Shown here: positions 34,609 to 46,462 of the stretch, in pieces | Position numbering within the stretch: the first letter of the stretch is position 1 | Layout of the letters: every line of letters starts with the position of its first letter | Assembly: GCA_024449915.1 (NCBI GenBank) | Contig: JAMZAV010000319.1 | Location: forward strand, 310,001 to 374,000 | Reading direction: 5' to 3' | DNA length: 64,000 nucleotides | From: Sweltsa coloradensis | Taxonomy: Eukaryota; Arthropoda; Insecta; Plecoptera; Chloroperlidae | Notes under the pieces: generated by a model | Told to the model about the DNA's origin: nothing | The model's database searches: none | What the model saw: only the letters and a program-made list of their open reading frames with translations | Made by a program: the position numbers and the translations under genes

Positions 34609-35841
34609 TTTTTTTGTATTTTTGTCTGTTTGTTAGCACGATTCCGGCTAAACCGATACTCCGATTGCGATGAAATTTTATGGAGACCTTCGAAACCTTT
34701 TCTGACCTGTTCTGTGAAAAAATTATTGCTTAGTCGAAGATTTTTTTAAATTAAATTAAATAAAATAAAAAATTACCTTAATTTTTTTTAATAAATCGTA
34801 ATTAAAAAAAAAAAAAAAATCGTAAAATTGCAATTTTCATAAGAAATAATTATTCGATTGCGCTCAAATTTAACACGAGTATATAAATTGATGAAATTAA
34901 GGTTCTGTGAAAAAATCATTACAATAGGATAAAGCATGTAGGTGTAATAAGTCAAAGAATCGTTTTAAAAAAGAAAAAACCCGTAAAATTTCGATTTTCA
35001 TGAGAAAATAATTTTTGGATTACGCTCAAATTTCACACGAATATCTTAATTCATAAAATTAAGGTTATGTAAAAAAATCATTACAATCGGATAAAGCGTG
35101 TAAGTGTTATAAGTCGAAGAAATTTTTAAAAAATCGAAAAAATTCGTAAAATTGCGTTTTTTATAAGAAAAAATTTCCCGATTGCGCTCAAAAACGTGGC
35201 AGTTCTAAGTTCAGAGATTTCGAAGGTCTCCATAAAATTTCATCGCAATCGGAGTATCGGTTTAGCCGGAATCGTGCTAACAAACAGACAAAAATACAAA
35301 AAAAAAAAAAAAAAAAAAAAAAGAAAAAAAAACATTCCGGATTTTTTTCTCCAGTGTAGTAGAATGGAATCTTCGCTTCGCTCGCTACGCTCGCTACGCT
35401 CATCCAATAACCTTAAAGATATTCGTGTGAAATTTGAGCGTAATCCAAAAATTATTTTCTCATGAAAATCGAAATTTTACGGGTTTTTTCTTTTTTAAAA
35501 CGATTCTTTGACTTATTACACCTACATGCTTTATCCTATTGTAATGATTTTTTCACAGAACCTTAATTTCATCAATTTATATACTCGTGTTAAATTTGAG
35601 CGCAATCGAATAATTATTTCTTATGAAAATTGCAATTTTACGATTTTTTTTTTTTTTTTAATTACGATTTATTAAAAAAAATTAAGGTAATTTTTTATTT
35701 TATTTAATTTAATTTAAAAAAATCTTCGACTAAGCAATAATTTTTTCACAGAACAACAGAAAATCAGCATAACACATGGCAGCTCAATGCACCAATTACG
35801 CTCATCCAACAACGCGGCGGGACTTAAGCGTTTTCCTAGTT
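34502..35841 (+). mobile_element. HINE family A, palindromic complex copy A2
   Basis: The outer ends are a normal family A pair (TTGGATGAGCGTAGCG to GCGTTTTCCTAG). An inverted partial A copy lies inside, ending on plus at CGCTCATCCAA (35409). As a result, about 34709-35070 is the near-perfect inverse of about 35408-35760. The region would extrude a hairpin of about 350 bp with a 340-nt loop. Frames at 34485, 35188 and 35196 are shadows of the ends. Confidence 0.88.
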
Positions 35842-35973
35842 TAACTATCTATTGATTTAACGTCTATCTTGTTCACTTTTGAAAACTTATTCAAAAAGGA
35901 CGACAGTAATGCATATTAAGTACATCTGTGAACACAAAAATTATGAATTCATGTTTGGAACATTTTGAAATAA

Positions 35974-37712
35974 TTTAGCGAGCGAAGCGAGCGTTTTCAT
36001 TTGACTCTGCCGGAAAAAATAGTCACTGGTTTTGTTTTTTTTTGTTTTTTTTTGTATGTCTCGCGATAACGTTCGAACGGAGGCTCGGATCGAGTTGAAA
36101 TTTTCACCATCCGCAAGCTTTGTTCTCGATTGAATGCCATTAGTTTTGTGGCAAAATCGTTCAAGAAGTTAAAAAGTTACATTAAAGTTAATCGAAAGTT
36201 TTTTTTTCAAACTCAACGGCGACAAAATCTGAGATAGCCAAATCATTTAGAATGTCCGTCCGGTCACGAATATGATAATTTTATTTTGATCCGATAAGTA
36301 GTGTAGATGGAAATTACACTAGGAAACGCTCAGTTGGACGCGTTGACAAGCGAGCACGTGCTATAGCCAGACCCACACCCACATTGCACATTTTTTTTTA
36401 AATTTAAAAATTTGCGACATTTGCTGTCCACAGGGCCATGTTTCCAATATTATTTATTATTGCCAAGGTATTTGGGTAAACCCGTGTGTAAACCTTTACT
36501 TTGTGGATAAAATCCACCGCCATCTAGAGGACCTTGACTCCTTGGGAAAACTATTCAAACTCTTTGGTGACAAGTAATAGACTGCTTCCTCGAAAGTATT
36601 TTGATAACTTCGAGGTGGCAGTGCATTAGAAACTTCGCGCGTCTTTTCGTTGCCATGGCAACGTTACTTTTGTTATTACCGGTATGTAATTTCCATCTAC
36701 ACTACTTATCGGATCAAAATAAAATTAACATATTCGTGACCGGACGGACATTCTAAATGATTTGGCTATCTCAGATTTTGTCGCCGGTTAGTTTGAAAAA
36801 AAAACTTTCGATTAACTTTAATGTAACTTTAACTTTTTGGACGATTTTGCCACAAAACTAATGGCATTCAATCGAGAACGAAGCTTGCGGATGGTCCAAA
36901 TTTCAACTCGATCCGAGCCTCCGTTCGACCGCTATCATGAGCCAAAAAAGCTGCACGACTTTCCGTTGCCATGGTAACCGTACTTTGTTATAATGTAATT
37001 TCCATCTACACTAATTATCGGATCAAAATAAAATTAACATATTCGTGACCGGACGGACATTCTAAATGATTTGGCCATCTCAGATTTTGTCGCCGTGAAG
37101 TTTGAAAAAAAAAACTTTCGATTAACTTTAATGTAACTTTTTAACTTTTTGAACGATTTTGCCACAAAACTAATGGCATTCAATCGAGAACAAAGCTTGC
37201 GGATGGTGAAAATTTCAACTCGATCCGAGCCTCCGTTCGAACGTTATCGCGAGACATACAAACAAAAAAAAAAACAAAAAACAAACAAACAAACAAACAA
37301 ACAAACAAAAAAAAAACAAACAAAACCAGTGACTAATTTTTCCGGCAGAGTCAAATGGAAACGCTCGCTTCGCTCGCTTAATTATAACAAAAGTAACGTT
37401 GCCATGGCAACGAAAAGACGCGCGAAGTTTCTAATGCACTGCCACCTAGAAGTAATCAAAATACTTTCGAGGAAGCAGTCTATTATTTGTCAACAAAGAT
37501 TTTAAATAGTTTTCCCAAGGAGTCAAGGTCCTATAGATGGCGGTGGATTTTAAAGTAAAGATTTAAACACGGGTTTACCCAAATACCTTAGCAATAATAA
37601 ATAATACTGGAAACGCGAACGTCGTAAATTTTTAAATTTAAAGAAATGTGCAATGTGGGTCTAGCTATAGCACGTGCTCGCTTATCAACGCGTCCAACTG
37701 AGCGTTTCCTAG
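35974..37712 (+). mobile_element. HINE family D copy D4/D6, split by D5
   Basis: The pieces 35974-36318 and 37382-37712 join to a standard 676-bp family D element. The inner junction AATTACA|TTATAAC reproduces the uninterrupted AATTACATTATAAC seen in other copies. An X-box lies at 37398-37411. The 5' terminus is slightly altered (TTTAGCGAGCG). Confidence 0.9.
36319..37381 (-). mobile_element. HINE family D long form, copy D5, nested
   Basis: A complete inverted family D element inserted inside D4/D6 without target duplication. It carries the same internal tandem duplication as D3, joined at the complement of GGCTCATGATAGC. X-boxes lie at 36649-36662 (perfect palindrome) and 36965-36978 (GTTGCCATGGTAAC). 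Confidence 0.93.
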
Positions 37713-37764
37713 TTTATATATTCTCATCAATTCCATTTTCAAATTGATTTGTGTTTTTATATGG

Positions 37765-38460
37765 CTAGGAAACGCTCAGTTGGACGCGTTGATAAGCGAG
37801 CACGTGCTAGACCGACATTGCACATTTTTTAAATTTTTAAATTTGCGACGTTCGCAGTCCACGGGGCCATGTTTCCAATATTATTTATTATTGCCAAGGT
37901 ATTTGGGTAAAAACCCGTGGGTAAACCTTTACTTTGTGGATAAAATCCACCGCCATCTAGAGGACCTTGACTCATTGGGAAAAATATTTAAACTCTTTGG
38001 TGACAAATAATAGACTGCTTCCTCGAAAGTATTTTGATTACTTCTAGGTGGCAGTGCATTAGAAACTTCGCGCGTCTTTTCGTTGCCATGGCAACGTTAC
38101 TTTTGTTATAATGTAATTTCCAACTACACTACTTATCGGATCAAAATAAAATTAACATATTCGTGACCGGACGGACATTCTAAATGATTTGGCCACCTCA
38201 GATTTTGACGCCGTTTAGTTTAAAAAAAAAACTTTCGATTAACTTTAATGTAACTTTTTAACTTTTTGAACGATTTTGCCACAAAACTAATGGCATTCAA
38301 TCGAGAACGAAGCTTGCGGATGGTCAAAATTTCAACTCGATCCGAGCCTCCGTTCGAACGTTATGGCGAGACATACAAAAAAACAAAAAAACAAAAAAAC
38401 AAAACCAGTGACTAATTTTTCCGGCAGAGCCAAATGGAAACGCTCGCTTCGCTCGCTTAA
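37765..38460 (-). mobile_element. HINE family D, copy D7
   Basis: Standard-length copy from CTAGGAAACGCTCAG to GCTCGCTTCGCTCGCTTAA. X-box at 38082-38095. It begins only 52 bp after D6. Confidence 0.92.
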
Positions 38461-39468
38461 CAAGCATTCAGCTAGTTCACGATTATTAAGAGGCTACAAA
38501 ACTATACGTTTTACTTAAACAAACGTTTACAAATTAACTGAGGATGAATATTGCAATTCTTAAAGTCGATCCACTGAAACTTGCTTGAAGTGAAATTTGC
38601 CTGAAATTCACAATATATTTTCTTAAAAGTGTGCTTTTTAATAATACAACAAGAAAAAGGGGGTTACCAGCTTACTTCGAAATAAAAATCAAGTTAATCC
38701 CAATCATTTAACATACAAGCGTGCATAACCCTACACTTTTAGACCAAAAAGACAACACAGTACACTACAACGACTAAAATTGAAATACATTTCTAGTGCA
38801 AGAAAACCTCTTCACATAACTTTGGTAAACGAGAATTTATCAATTTGCGACAAAATCCAATTTAGAGAATTAAAGTGCTTCAAAGTTGAATTGCTCTTAC
38901 ACCAATTTTGAAATATTATTTATCTTAAAACTATATCATTTACCATAATTTTAATTCAGATTTTAATCTTTCGTATAGACCGTTCAAGTTAAATGTAGGC
39001 ATAAGTTGTAAGAGTTTCAGCAATTTAATAACGTAAAATAATGTCACAAGGGGTCTACTATTTTTCCCCGACAATACGTCAATAAATATACAACTAATAG
39101 ATTTATATTTGCAACATAGCGCACACTTCCTGATGGTGCAATATTCTTGTCTCAACTGTACTCGCTGTTCTAGTACAGTCTAATCAAGGTCAATCTACAC
39201 ATTGATTAAATACAATCATCACCGTATTAATTTCTATCCACTTCATTGGATGGCATGAAACGAATTGCATATAAATCACTTCATCACATAAATAAAGTAG
39301 TTTAAGTACGGGAACCGGTTAAACTTGTCATAATACCGTGATGTCTTTGAATCGTATATCGCGTTATGTTAATTTAGTGTCGTGTGTTTGGTTTGGCGCC
39401 GCCGATACAAAGCTGGATTGATTGTTGTAGAGTTTCTACAAACCAGAGTAGGGTTTATTTCTCGATTT
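38461..39468. other. Unique AT-rich DNA
   Basis: No gene was recognised. The short minus frame at 38940-39155 has no identifiable domain. Confidence 0.45.
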
Positions 39469-39506
39469 GGATAGTCGGGAAACACTCCCGTAGGTGGAAT
39501 TGTTAA

Positions 39507-40495
39507 TTGAACGAGTGAGCGTAGCGAACGTAGTGATTTCCATTCGACTTAAACGGCCCTAATTGTTTTTCTGCGTGCGTGCGTGTGTGTGTGTGTGTGT
39601 GTGTGTGTACGTTGAAAATCAGCCGAATCGCTGAACAGATTGCGCTGAAATTTTAAACAGACATCCGGTACGAGTTTATTGAGAACTGCTAACAAAATCA
39701 GCAAGATATATTGCGATTTAAACCTACAAGAAATGATTAACCGAAAAATAGACTTCCAATGTTTAGAAATTATTTTAACGACAATGTTTTAGATTTTGAA
39801 AAGATATTTTTTGTTTGTTTTTCGCCTGGCCGTGAAATGCCGTGCCCATGCAAGGTCTGTCGAATGTTGGACGTCAAGGTACCCCCAAATTCCGCTCGTA
39901 GATTGAGTAAACCTTGCAATATTTTCACGTATTTCGTACTGGCTATGTTTACCATAGTAGGCCCTATTGCCACAGATGATGGACTACACTGCGTTATATG
40001 CATTTCAAAACATGTTTAATTATTTTTTAAATACAATCTAGAAATTACAAAATCTTTCCCGACCAGGGGATTGAACCCACGTCTCCCACATTTCGGCTAC
40101 AAGGGCGCTTTAGCCAACTAGACTAGGGAAACGCCAAAGTCGTAGTTAGACGAGTGAGCGAGACATGTGGTGAGTACCCGGGAACATTTGCATTTAAGTT
40201 TGATAATTATATTCGTATAAATAATAGGGTATTGGTGGAAATCATTGTGCCGGAGGTTGCTGTTGTTGGCAGTCTTCAACTGAATATTCCGTGTGACTGC
40301 CGGGTCTTGCTTAATGGTAGATTGTTGGTCCGGGAGTTGTGTAAAAGTTTAGGCCATAGTTTAGGCCAAAATGCTCCACTGTAGCCTATGATAGGCTATA
40401 GGGAGGCCGAAGGTAAGGGGAAGAAAAGAAATGTTACCGGGTACTCAACACATGGCTCACTCACTCGTCTAACAACGACTTTGGCGTTTCCCTAG
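39507..40495 (+). mobile_element. HINE family F, copy F2 (composite)
   Basis: The 5' end is TTGAACGAGTGAGCGTAGCG, then a (GT)n tract (39570-39608) and a body homologous to F1. A tRNA-like segment on minus (about 40060-40132) follows, then the E2 module, and the element ends AACGACTTTGGCGTT and CCCTAG. It is inserted at TTGTTAA|TATTTAAT with no duplicated target. Frames at 39759 and 39770 are shared with F1 as repeat, not gene. Confidence 0.9.
40133..40495. repeat. Foldback module E2 within F2
   Basis: Inverted CTAGGGAAACGCC ends of about 55 bp. It is the reverse complement of E1 except that its centre contains roughly 110 bp not present in E1. It includes TAGCCTATGATAGGCTA. Confidence 0.8.
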
Positions 40496-40707
40496 TATTT
40501 AATACAATTCAGAAGTTAAAAATCCATCCCGATCTGGGTTGCTAGTTCAGGTAAAAGATTCCCATCAATATTAAAACCACGAGAAATTACAGTTTTTTTT
40601 TTAAATATCTCAAGAACTCTGCAAAATGTCGAAGAAGGGAAAATGAACAGTAACTGAACAATTTTCTGTGTGATACAAGATTTAAATGTTAGTCAGTATG
40701 TTTTTTG

Positions 40708-40781
40708 TGATGAGCGTAGCGCGAGCGTAGCGAGCGAAGCGAAGATTCCATTCTACTACACTGGAGAAAAAAATCCGGAAT

Positions 40782-40817
<36 letters not shown>

Positions 40818-41491
40818 TATTTTTGTCCGTTTGTTTAGCACGATTCCGGCTAAACCGATACTCCGATTGCGATGAAATTTTATGGAGACCTTCGAAATCT
40901 CTGAACTTAGAACTGCCACGTTTTTGAGCGCAATCGGGAAATTTTTTCTTATAAAAAACGCAATTTTACGAATTTTTTCGATTTTTTAAAAATTTCTTCG
41001 ACTTATAACACTTACACGCTTTATCCGATTGTAATGATTTTTTTACATAACCTTAATTTTATGAATTAAGATATTGCGTGTGAAATTTGAGCGTAATCCA
41101 AAAATTATTTTCTCATGAAAATCGAAATTTTACGGGTTTTTTCTTTTTTAAAAACGATTCTTTGACTTATTACACCTACATGCTTTATCCTATTGTAATG
41201 ATTTTTTCACAGAACCTTAATTTCATCAATTTATATACTCGTGTTAAATTTGAGCGCAATCGAATAATTATTTCTTATGAAAATTGCAATTTTACGATTT
41301 TTTTTTTTTTTAATTACGATTTATTAAAAAAAATTAAGGTAATTTTTTATTTTATTTAATTTAATTTAAAAAAATCTTCGACTAAGCAATAATTTTTTCA
41401 CAGAACAACAGAAAATCAGCATAACACATGGCAGCTCAATGCACCAATTACGCTCATCCAACAACGCGGCGGGACTTAAGCGTTTTCCTAG
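40708..41491 (+). mobile_element. HINE family A, best-preserved copy A3
   Basis: About 784 bp: a 5' (T)GATGAGCGTAGCG block, a T tract (40783-40816), a body with three CGATTTT/GCATGCTTTATCC-like internal sub-repeats, and TACGCTCATCCAACAACGCG ending in CCTAG. The first two bases of the consensus TTGGATGAG terminus are altered. Confidence 0.9.
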
Positions 41492-42047
41492 TAATTACAA
41501 TTTAATTAATTAATTTAAATACCTGGAGATTATTTTCTTTGGTTTTTTATTTGTGCATGGTATATAAAAAACTACATTTCGATATTTTCCCAACGTTCTT
41601 GAGATGCGACTAAAAAACCGTTTTTTTTTTGCTTGGAATATTGGTGGTGGTCTTTAAATGGGAGTAACGCGTTAATTTCAATAAACTTTCCGTATGAACG
41701 TATTATTTTCAGCATACCAGTAACTTATACCGGAACAAGTTTTTTCTTATTGATTGATTGACGTTACTTGAAGAGGTTGATTCTATTGGGAAACGTAGAA
41801 AAATGAATGAAATATGAATATGAATGATGAATATGACTAAACAATTCCTGCACTATTTTCCCATATCCATATATTATATTCCAAACCTTGACAATTTTAA
41901 ACATTTACATTTTGGAAAACGAAATTTCGAAGTTACATTTTAAGTAATGATTGACTTAACCGGGGATTGAACTAGGATCTCCTACAAGTTTAGCTTTAGC
42001 GGGGCGAGGTGTTGAATTCCGGATTATTAGAAATCTATAAATCTAAA
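41492..42047. other. Unique DNA with a tRNA-like scrap
   Basis: A degenerate tRNA-type segment on minus (41953-42010) contains GGTTCAATCCCC opposite CGGGGATTGAAC. Nothing else was recognised. Confidence 0.45.
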
Positions 42048-42749
42048 CTAGGAAACGCTCAGTTGGACGCGTTGATAAGCGAGCACGTGCAATAGCTAGA
42101 CCCACATTGCACATTTTTTTTAATTTTAAAATTTACGACGTGCGCGTTTCCAGTATTATTTATTATTGCCAAGGTATTTGGGTAAACCCGTGTTTAAATC
42201 TTTACTTTAAAATCCACCGCCATCTAGAGGACCTTGACTCCTTGGGAAAACTTTTTAAACTCTTTGTTGACAATTAATAGACTGCTTCCTCGAAAGTATT
42301 TTGATTACTTCTAGGTGGCAGTGCATTAGAAACTTCGCGCGTCTTTTCGTTGCCATGGCAACGTTACTTTTGTTATAATGTAATTTCCATCTACACTACT
42401 TATCGGATCAAAATAAAATAACATATTCGTGACCGGACGGACATTCTAAATGATTTGGCTATCTCAGATTTTGTCGCCGTTGAGTTTGAAAAAAAAACTT
42501 TCGATTAACTTTAATGTAACTTTTTAACTTTTTGAACGATTTTGCCACAAAACTAATGGCATTCAATCGAGAACAAAGCTTGCGGATGGTGAAAATTTCA
42601 ACTCGATCCGAGCCTCCGTTCGAACGTTATCGCGAGACATACAAACAAAAAAAAAACAAAAAAACAAACAAAAAAACAAAAAAAAAAAACAAAACCAGTG
42701 ACTATTTTTTCGGCAGAGTCAAATGGAAACGCTCGCTTCGCTCGCTTAA
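42048..42749 (-). mobile_element. HINE family D, copy D8
   Basis: Standard-length copy with intact termini, an AAAC-rich tract near the 5' end and an X-box at 42349-42362. Confidence 0.92.
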
Positions 42750-43053
42750 TAATTTAAATAATATCTGAATTGTATAAAAAAAACAACGGGTGTTTACATT
42801 TTGTTATTCACCAAGACACAAAGTGTGAAATCTTAAAAAAATTTATATAAATATAAATAAAATGTAATGTCAGCCGTGGCAGGTATATTTGGGGTGGAAC
42901 TTATTTGTGTATCTGTTTTTGTTCTGTCCAAACAATATAATCATCAAACACACCAATAACTCATCTCATCAACTTTCAATATCACAAGGCGTTTGAAAAT
43001 GAATATAGAAATAACTATTTTTAGAGGTGAAAACACCTGCTTCTGAAGATAGA
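42750..43053. other. Spacer, nothing recognised
   Basis: AT-rich, without a gene or repeat that I could identify. Confidence 0.4.
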
Positions 43054-43060
43054 AATAGGC

Positions 43061-43312
43061 TGCCTGTCCCCGTGCAAGTGTGAAAGTCTGACTGTCCCCG
43101 TGCAAGTGTGAAAGTCTGCCTGTCCCCATGCAAGTGTGAAAGTCTGCCTGTCCCCATGCAAGTGTGAAAGTCTGCCTGTCCCCGTGCAAGTGTGAAAGTC
43201 TGACTGTCCCCGTGCAAGTGTGAAAGTCTGACTGTCCCCGTGCAAGTGTGAAAGTCTGACTGTCCCCGTGCAAGTGTGAAAGTCTGACTGTCCCCGTGCA
43301 AGTGTGAAAGTC
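43061..43312. repeat. 28-bp minisatellite, about 9 copies
   Basis: The unit is CTGTCCCCGTGCAAGTG followed by TGAAAGTCTGA, varying at two positions (CGTG/CATG and CTGA/CTGC). The three overlapping minus-strand repetitive peptides (42944-43301) arise because 28 is not divisible by three. Confidence 0.97.
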
Positions 43313-44260
43313 CAGTGTGGATCAGATTCGGGACCTCAGAACGGGATTAACGAAAACTTGAGATTTTCAGACAGACAAGTATTGAAAATAAATAAAATTA
43401 CAAAAATAGTAAAATACAAATCGTCTTTTCCCTGATGGATATCGAAGAGCCATCAGCAATCCGAATCCTGATACAAAATGAGTTTATCGGAAAACTCTAG
43501 TAGATTAACCGATAAAACATCCCGACAACGTCGACCAGGCAATATTCAAAGACCATACGGTGACATGCCAAGCAATCTACGTATATCGTTTGATACAAAG
43601 TAAAAAGTAGAAAGCACGTGGATGTAGATGCAATTACACCCATGGACAGAGAATCCTCCCCACCAGAGTCGTAACGTGCGGGGGGGGGGGGGGTACATCG
43701 CGCCGCAATGCGTATACATAGTGCGTATAGTGAGAGTGCGTAGTACGCCACGCTGCTGGCCGTAACTTCTACTCGCGAGGCGGTCGAGTCGCGGTCGTAC
43801 GGAAATACATGGGAATGCGGGGTGTACAGGCTGGGAAAGAAGTAGGAGACGCGGGTTCGACTCCCGGGCGACGGCCTCACCCGGGGTTCGAACACAGGCG
43901 AGGAGTCCATCTCGCAAACATCAGCTAGCAATTAGGGGAGTATTCCTTCAAACCAGAGGCGAGCTCTGGCGGTTATTGACGGGGACCTCCTCGATAACGA
44001 CGACAATGACAATGACGACCACGACGTGAGATCCTCCCCTTACCCGTGGCTGGTTCTGACCAGCATGGGACTCTCCTCCCCCACGACGTGAGATCCTCCC
44101 CTTACCCGTGGCTGGTTCTGACCAGCATGGGACTCTCCTCCCCATCTCTCCTAAGCTAGAGTGGCGCATTATGACCTAACGGTTCACGCGCCCCTAGTCC
44201 AAATAAACTTAAAAAACTCGAGGAGGTAGAGACCCGGGTTTGATCACCGGGTGGTGTACA
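43313..44260. other. GC-richer patch with tRNA-like and E fragments
   Basis: Two B-box-like motifs (GGGTTCGACTCCC near 43853 and CCGGGGTTCGAAC near 43884) suggest decayed tRNA-derived repeats. A G-run lies at 43680-43692. An E-module fragment (AGCTAGAGTGGCGCATTATG, then CGCGCCCCTAG) lies at about 44150-44215. The 144-codon minus frame at 43497-43931 reads through these and is not supported as a gene. Confidence 0.5.
44019..44142. repeat. 62-bp tandem duplication
   Basis: Two identical units begin CCACGACGTGAGATCC and end near CTCTCCTCCCC. Confidence 0.93.
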
Positions 44261-44548
44261 GTCGAGGGCAAATTAAATTTACTAATTTATTTGACATCTA
44301 TGATATTCAGTTTAAAAAAAATTACTTACAAAGGACAACATTCATGATTGGTTGCAGTTGAATGAAATTGAAATCATAACATTTTAAAATATGTATGTAA
44401 ATACAAATATATTTGTCGATAAATGTACGTATAACGCATAGTTGGACGTGACAACGAATGATGTTTATTATAAATATGACCACACAAATAATGTAGTTCG
44501 GAATGCAGAAATTTTATAAAGTTCAATAAAAAAACACAAACACACAAA

Positions 44549-44692
44549 CAATAACCACGGTCAGAAATAAAAAACACTTCCCGAAAGTGCGTAAATTTTC
44601 GGAAGCTCTTCTTCCTTCCGTAGACGTGAGGAAACTGAAAATTGACGCACTTTCGTAAGTGTTTTTTTTATTTCTAACCGTGGTTATTGTTC
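44549..44692. mobile_element. Small foldback element
   Basis: Inverted arms of about 45 bp (CAATAACCACGG at the left, CCGTGGTTATTG at the right) include GAAAGTGCGT/ACGCACTTTC. The spacer is about 50 bp. Target duplication unclear. Confidence 0.7.
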
Positions 44693-46418
44693 ATGTGTTT
44701 TGAGTTCTTTTACTGATAGTCTCCCGGCCCAAAAATCTTGGTTTTAATTTAAAAAGTGGCCCGCAAACAGTAGAAACCCCTACGATATCTTTAACTCTTT
44801 CAGGCTCGGTGGTTACCGATGTTGACCACCAACTTGCTGATTTTATGTACTTCAATGCATGGTGGATAGCATCAATAACCACCTTTCTACGGAAAATACA
44901 GACTTCCCTGAATACTACAGTTTTTACCCCAAACTTGTGAAGTGTCTGGAAGAGATTTTATGGACAAATCAAAATAGCAAAGTGTAAAAAATGATAAAAA
45001 CGGGCAGTTTTTATGAATGTCCCGGAATTTTGGTTAACTAGAGATAGAGTTGAGATAAAATTGAAAACAAAAATGTAACCAAAAGAGAAAAAAACAGATT
45101 TTTGAAAATTTTGACTCCGAAAATTTGTCACTGCTAATTTCGAATTTACAACCATTCCAAAATTTAGCAAAATTTTGAAAATTTTGACCAAAACCAAAAA
45201 AAAAATATATGAAAATTATTTTTAAAAAACAAGGAATTTTATGAAATGATTAATTTTGAGAAAAAATTAACAATTAATTTCCGTGCCGGAAAGAGTTAAA
45301 GCAAGAAAACAGAAATACTCTTAGAAAAACAAATATTTCCTTACTTTTCGTCTCTCCTGTACATGCCATGAATTGCAGAGGTTGGTTTGCAGCAAGCCGC
45401 ACCTTGTAGCTATGTTAGTTGTACTGTACGATGTAGCGCGGGCCTGCATGTATGTTAATACCCAGGCAACAAGGGGGGTAGATTGCTACCCTTCGAGAAG
45501 AAAAATATCAACCAGCGGGGTTCTGCTAAATATACATTTTATCAAGATAATAGCACATTTTTCTTTTGCCAGATATTAAATTCGGGCTTCTGTACTTTGT
45601 CAATCTGTATTGATAGATCTATGACACGCCAATCTGTACTGAATGCCTACGGGGGTCAGGGTATTAATCAGGTCACCGTTCACACAAATTCAATTTTCAA
45701 AAGCAATACAATCATTAAATTAATTATTGTGAACATAGTTGCAAAAAGATGATGGTACAACATGATGATGGAATGCCAATGATCAAGGATAGTGGAAACA
45801 ATTTTACTAAAATAAGTCATATGTTAATATAATATATTCGGTAATATTATATTTAGTTCGGGAAGAGAAGTCTCAAATGTTACATAAAATAAGAAATGTT
45901 GAAAACAAATATTGTAATAACACGTAAACATTTCAAAGTAATGTCCTATGTTGGGTAACAAACGTACATATTCGAATCGAAATTTAGTTCTGTTACATGA
46001 CAAGTAATTATTAACCTTATTGAAACTTAGTTCTCCCGCCCGACTAGCTGAATCGAAATGTTGTGATCGGTGAAGTCAATCTATGCACCAATTTTAAAAT
46101 ATCTATTCCACTTTCTTTCTTATTCCATTTTGGTTTTGTTTTATACCTTGATAAAAGTAAAACTAATCCTAGAGAAAAGCAGGTAACAAAATACTATTTT
46201 CAATGTTGAATCGTTTTCCGTTTTACTCCAAAACATAACTATTTTTAAACAAAATAAACCCACATTTTGCCTTAGAAACCAATACTACGTTTTAGATTTA
46301 AAAATGTGTTAAATGGAAGGTATGTTCTAATTGTCATTCATTTTTTTACCTAAGGGCAAAAAATCACAAATCACTACAAGTTTAAATCTCAATTTATTGA
46401 AACTCATACAATCATCGA

Positions 46419-46462
<44 letters not shown>

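Larger units (their letters stand above)
39469..40545 (+). repeat. SINE-like repeat G, copy G3, split by F2
   Basis: The left piece (39469-39506) carries CTCGATTTGG, CGGGAAACACTCCCGTAGG and TTGTTAA. The right piece (40496-40545) carries TATTTAATACAATTC and ATCCATCCCGATC. Joined, they match the copy at 52560 read on minus, so F2 interrupts the repeat. Confidence 0.8.

Noticed and set aside
31585..42768. Recurrent ORF beginning near NDFATKLMAFNRE in several places
   Set aside because: It is part of the family D repeat. It runs into the A/AAAC tract and is not maintained as an intact frame of constant length.
42944..43301. Repetitive proteins on minus strand
   Set aside because: Translated 28-bp minisatellite in three frames.
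43497..43931. 144-codon minus-strand ORF
   Set aside because: It reads through tRNA-type B-box repeats and a G-run. The peptide has no domain, and an overlapping second frame is equally open.
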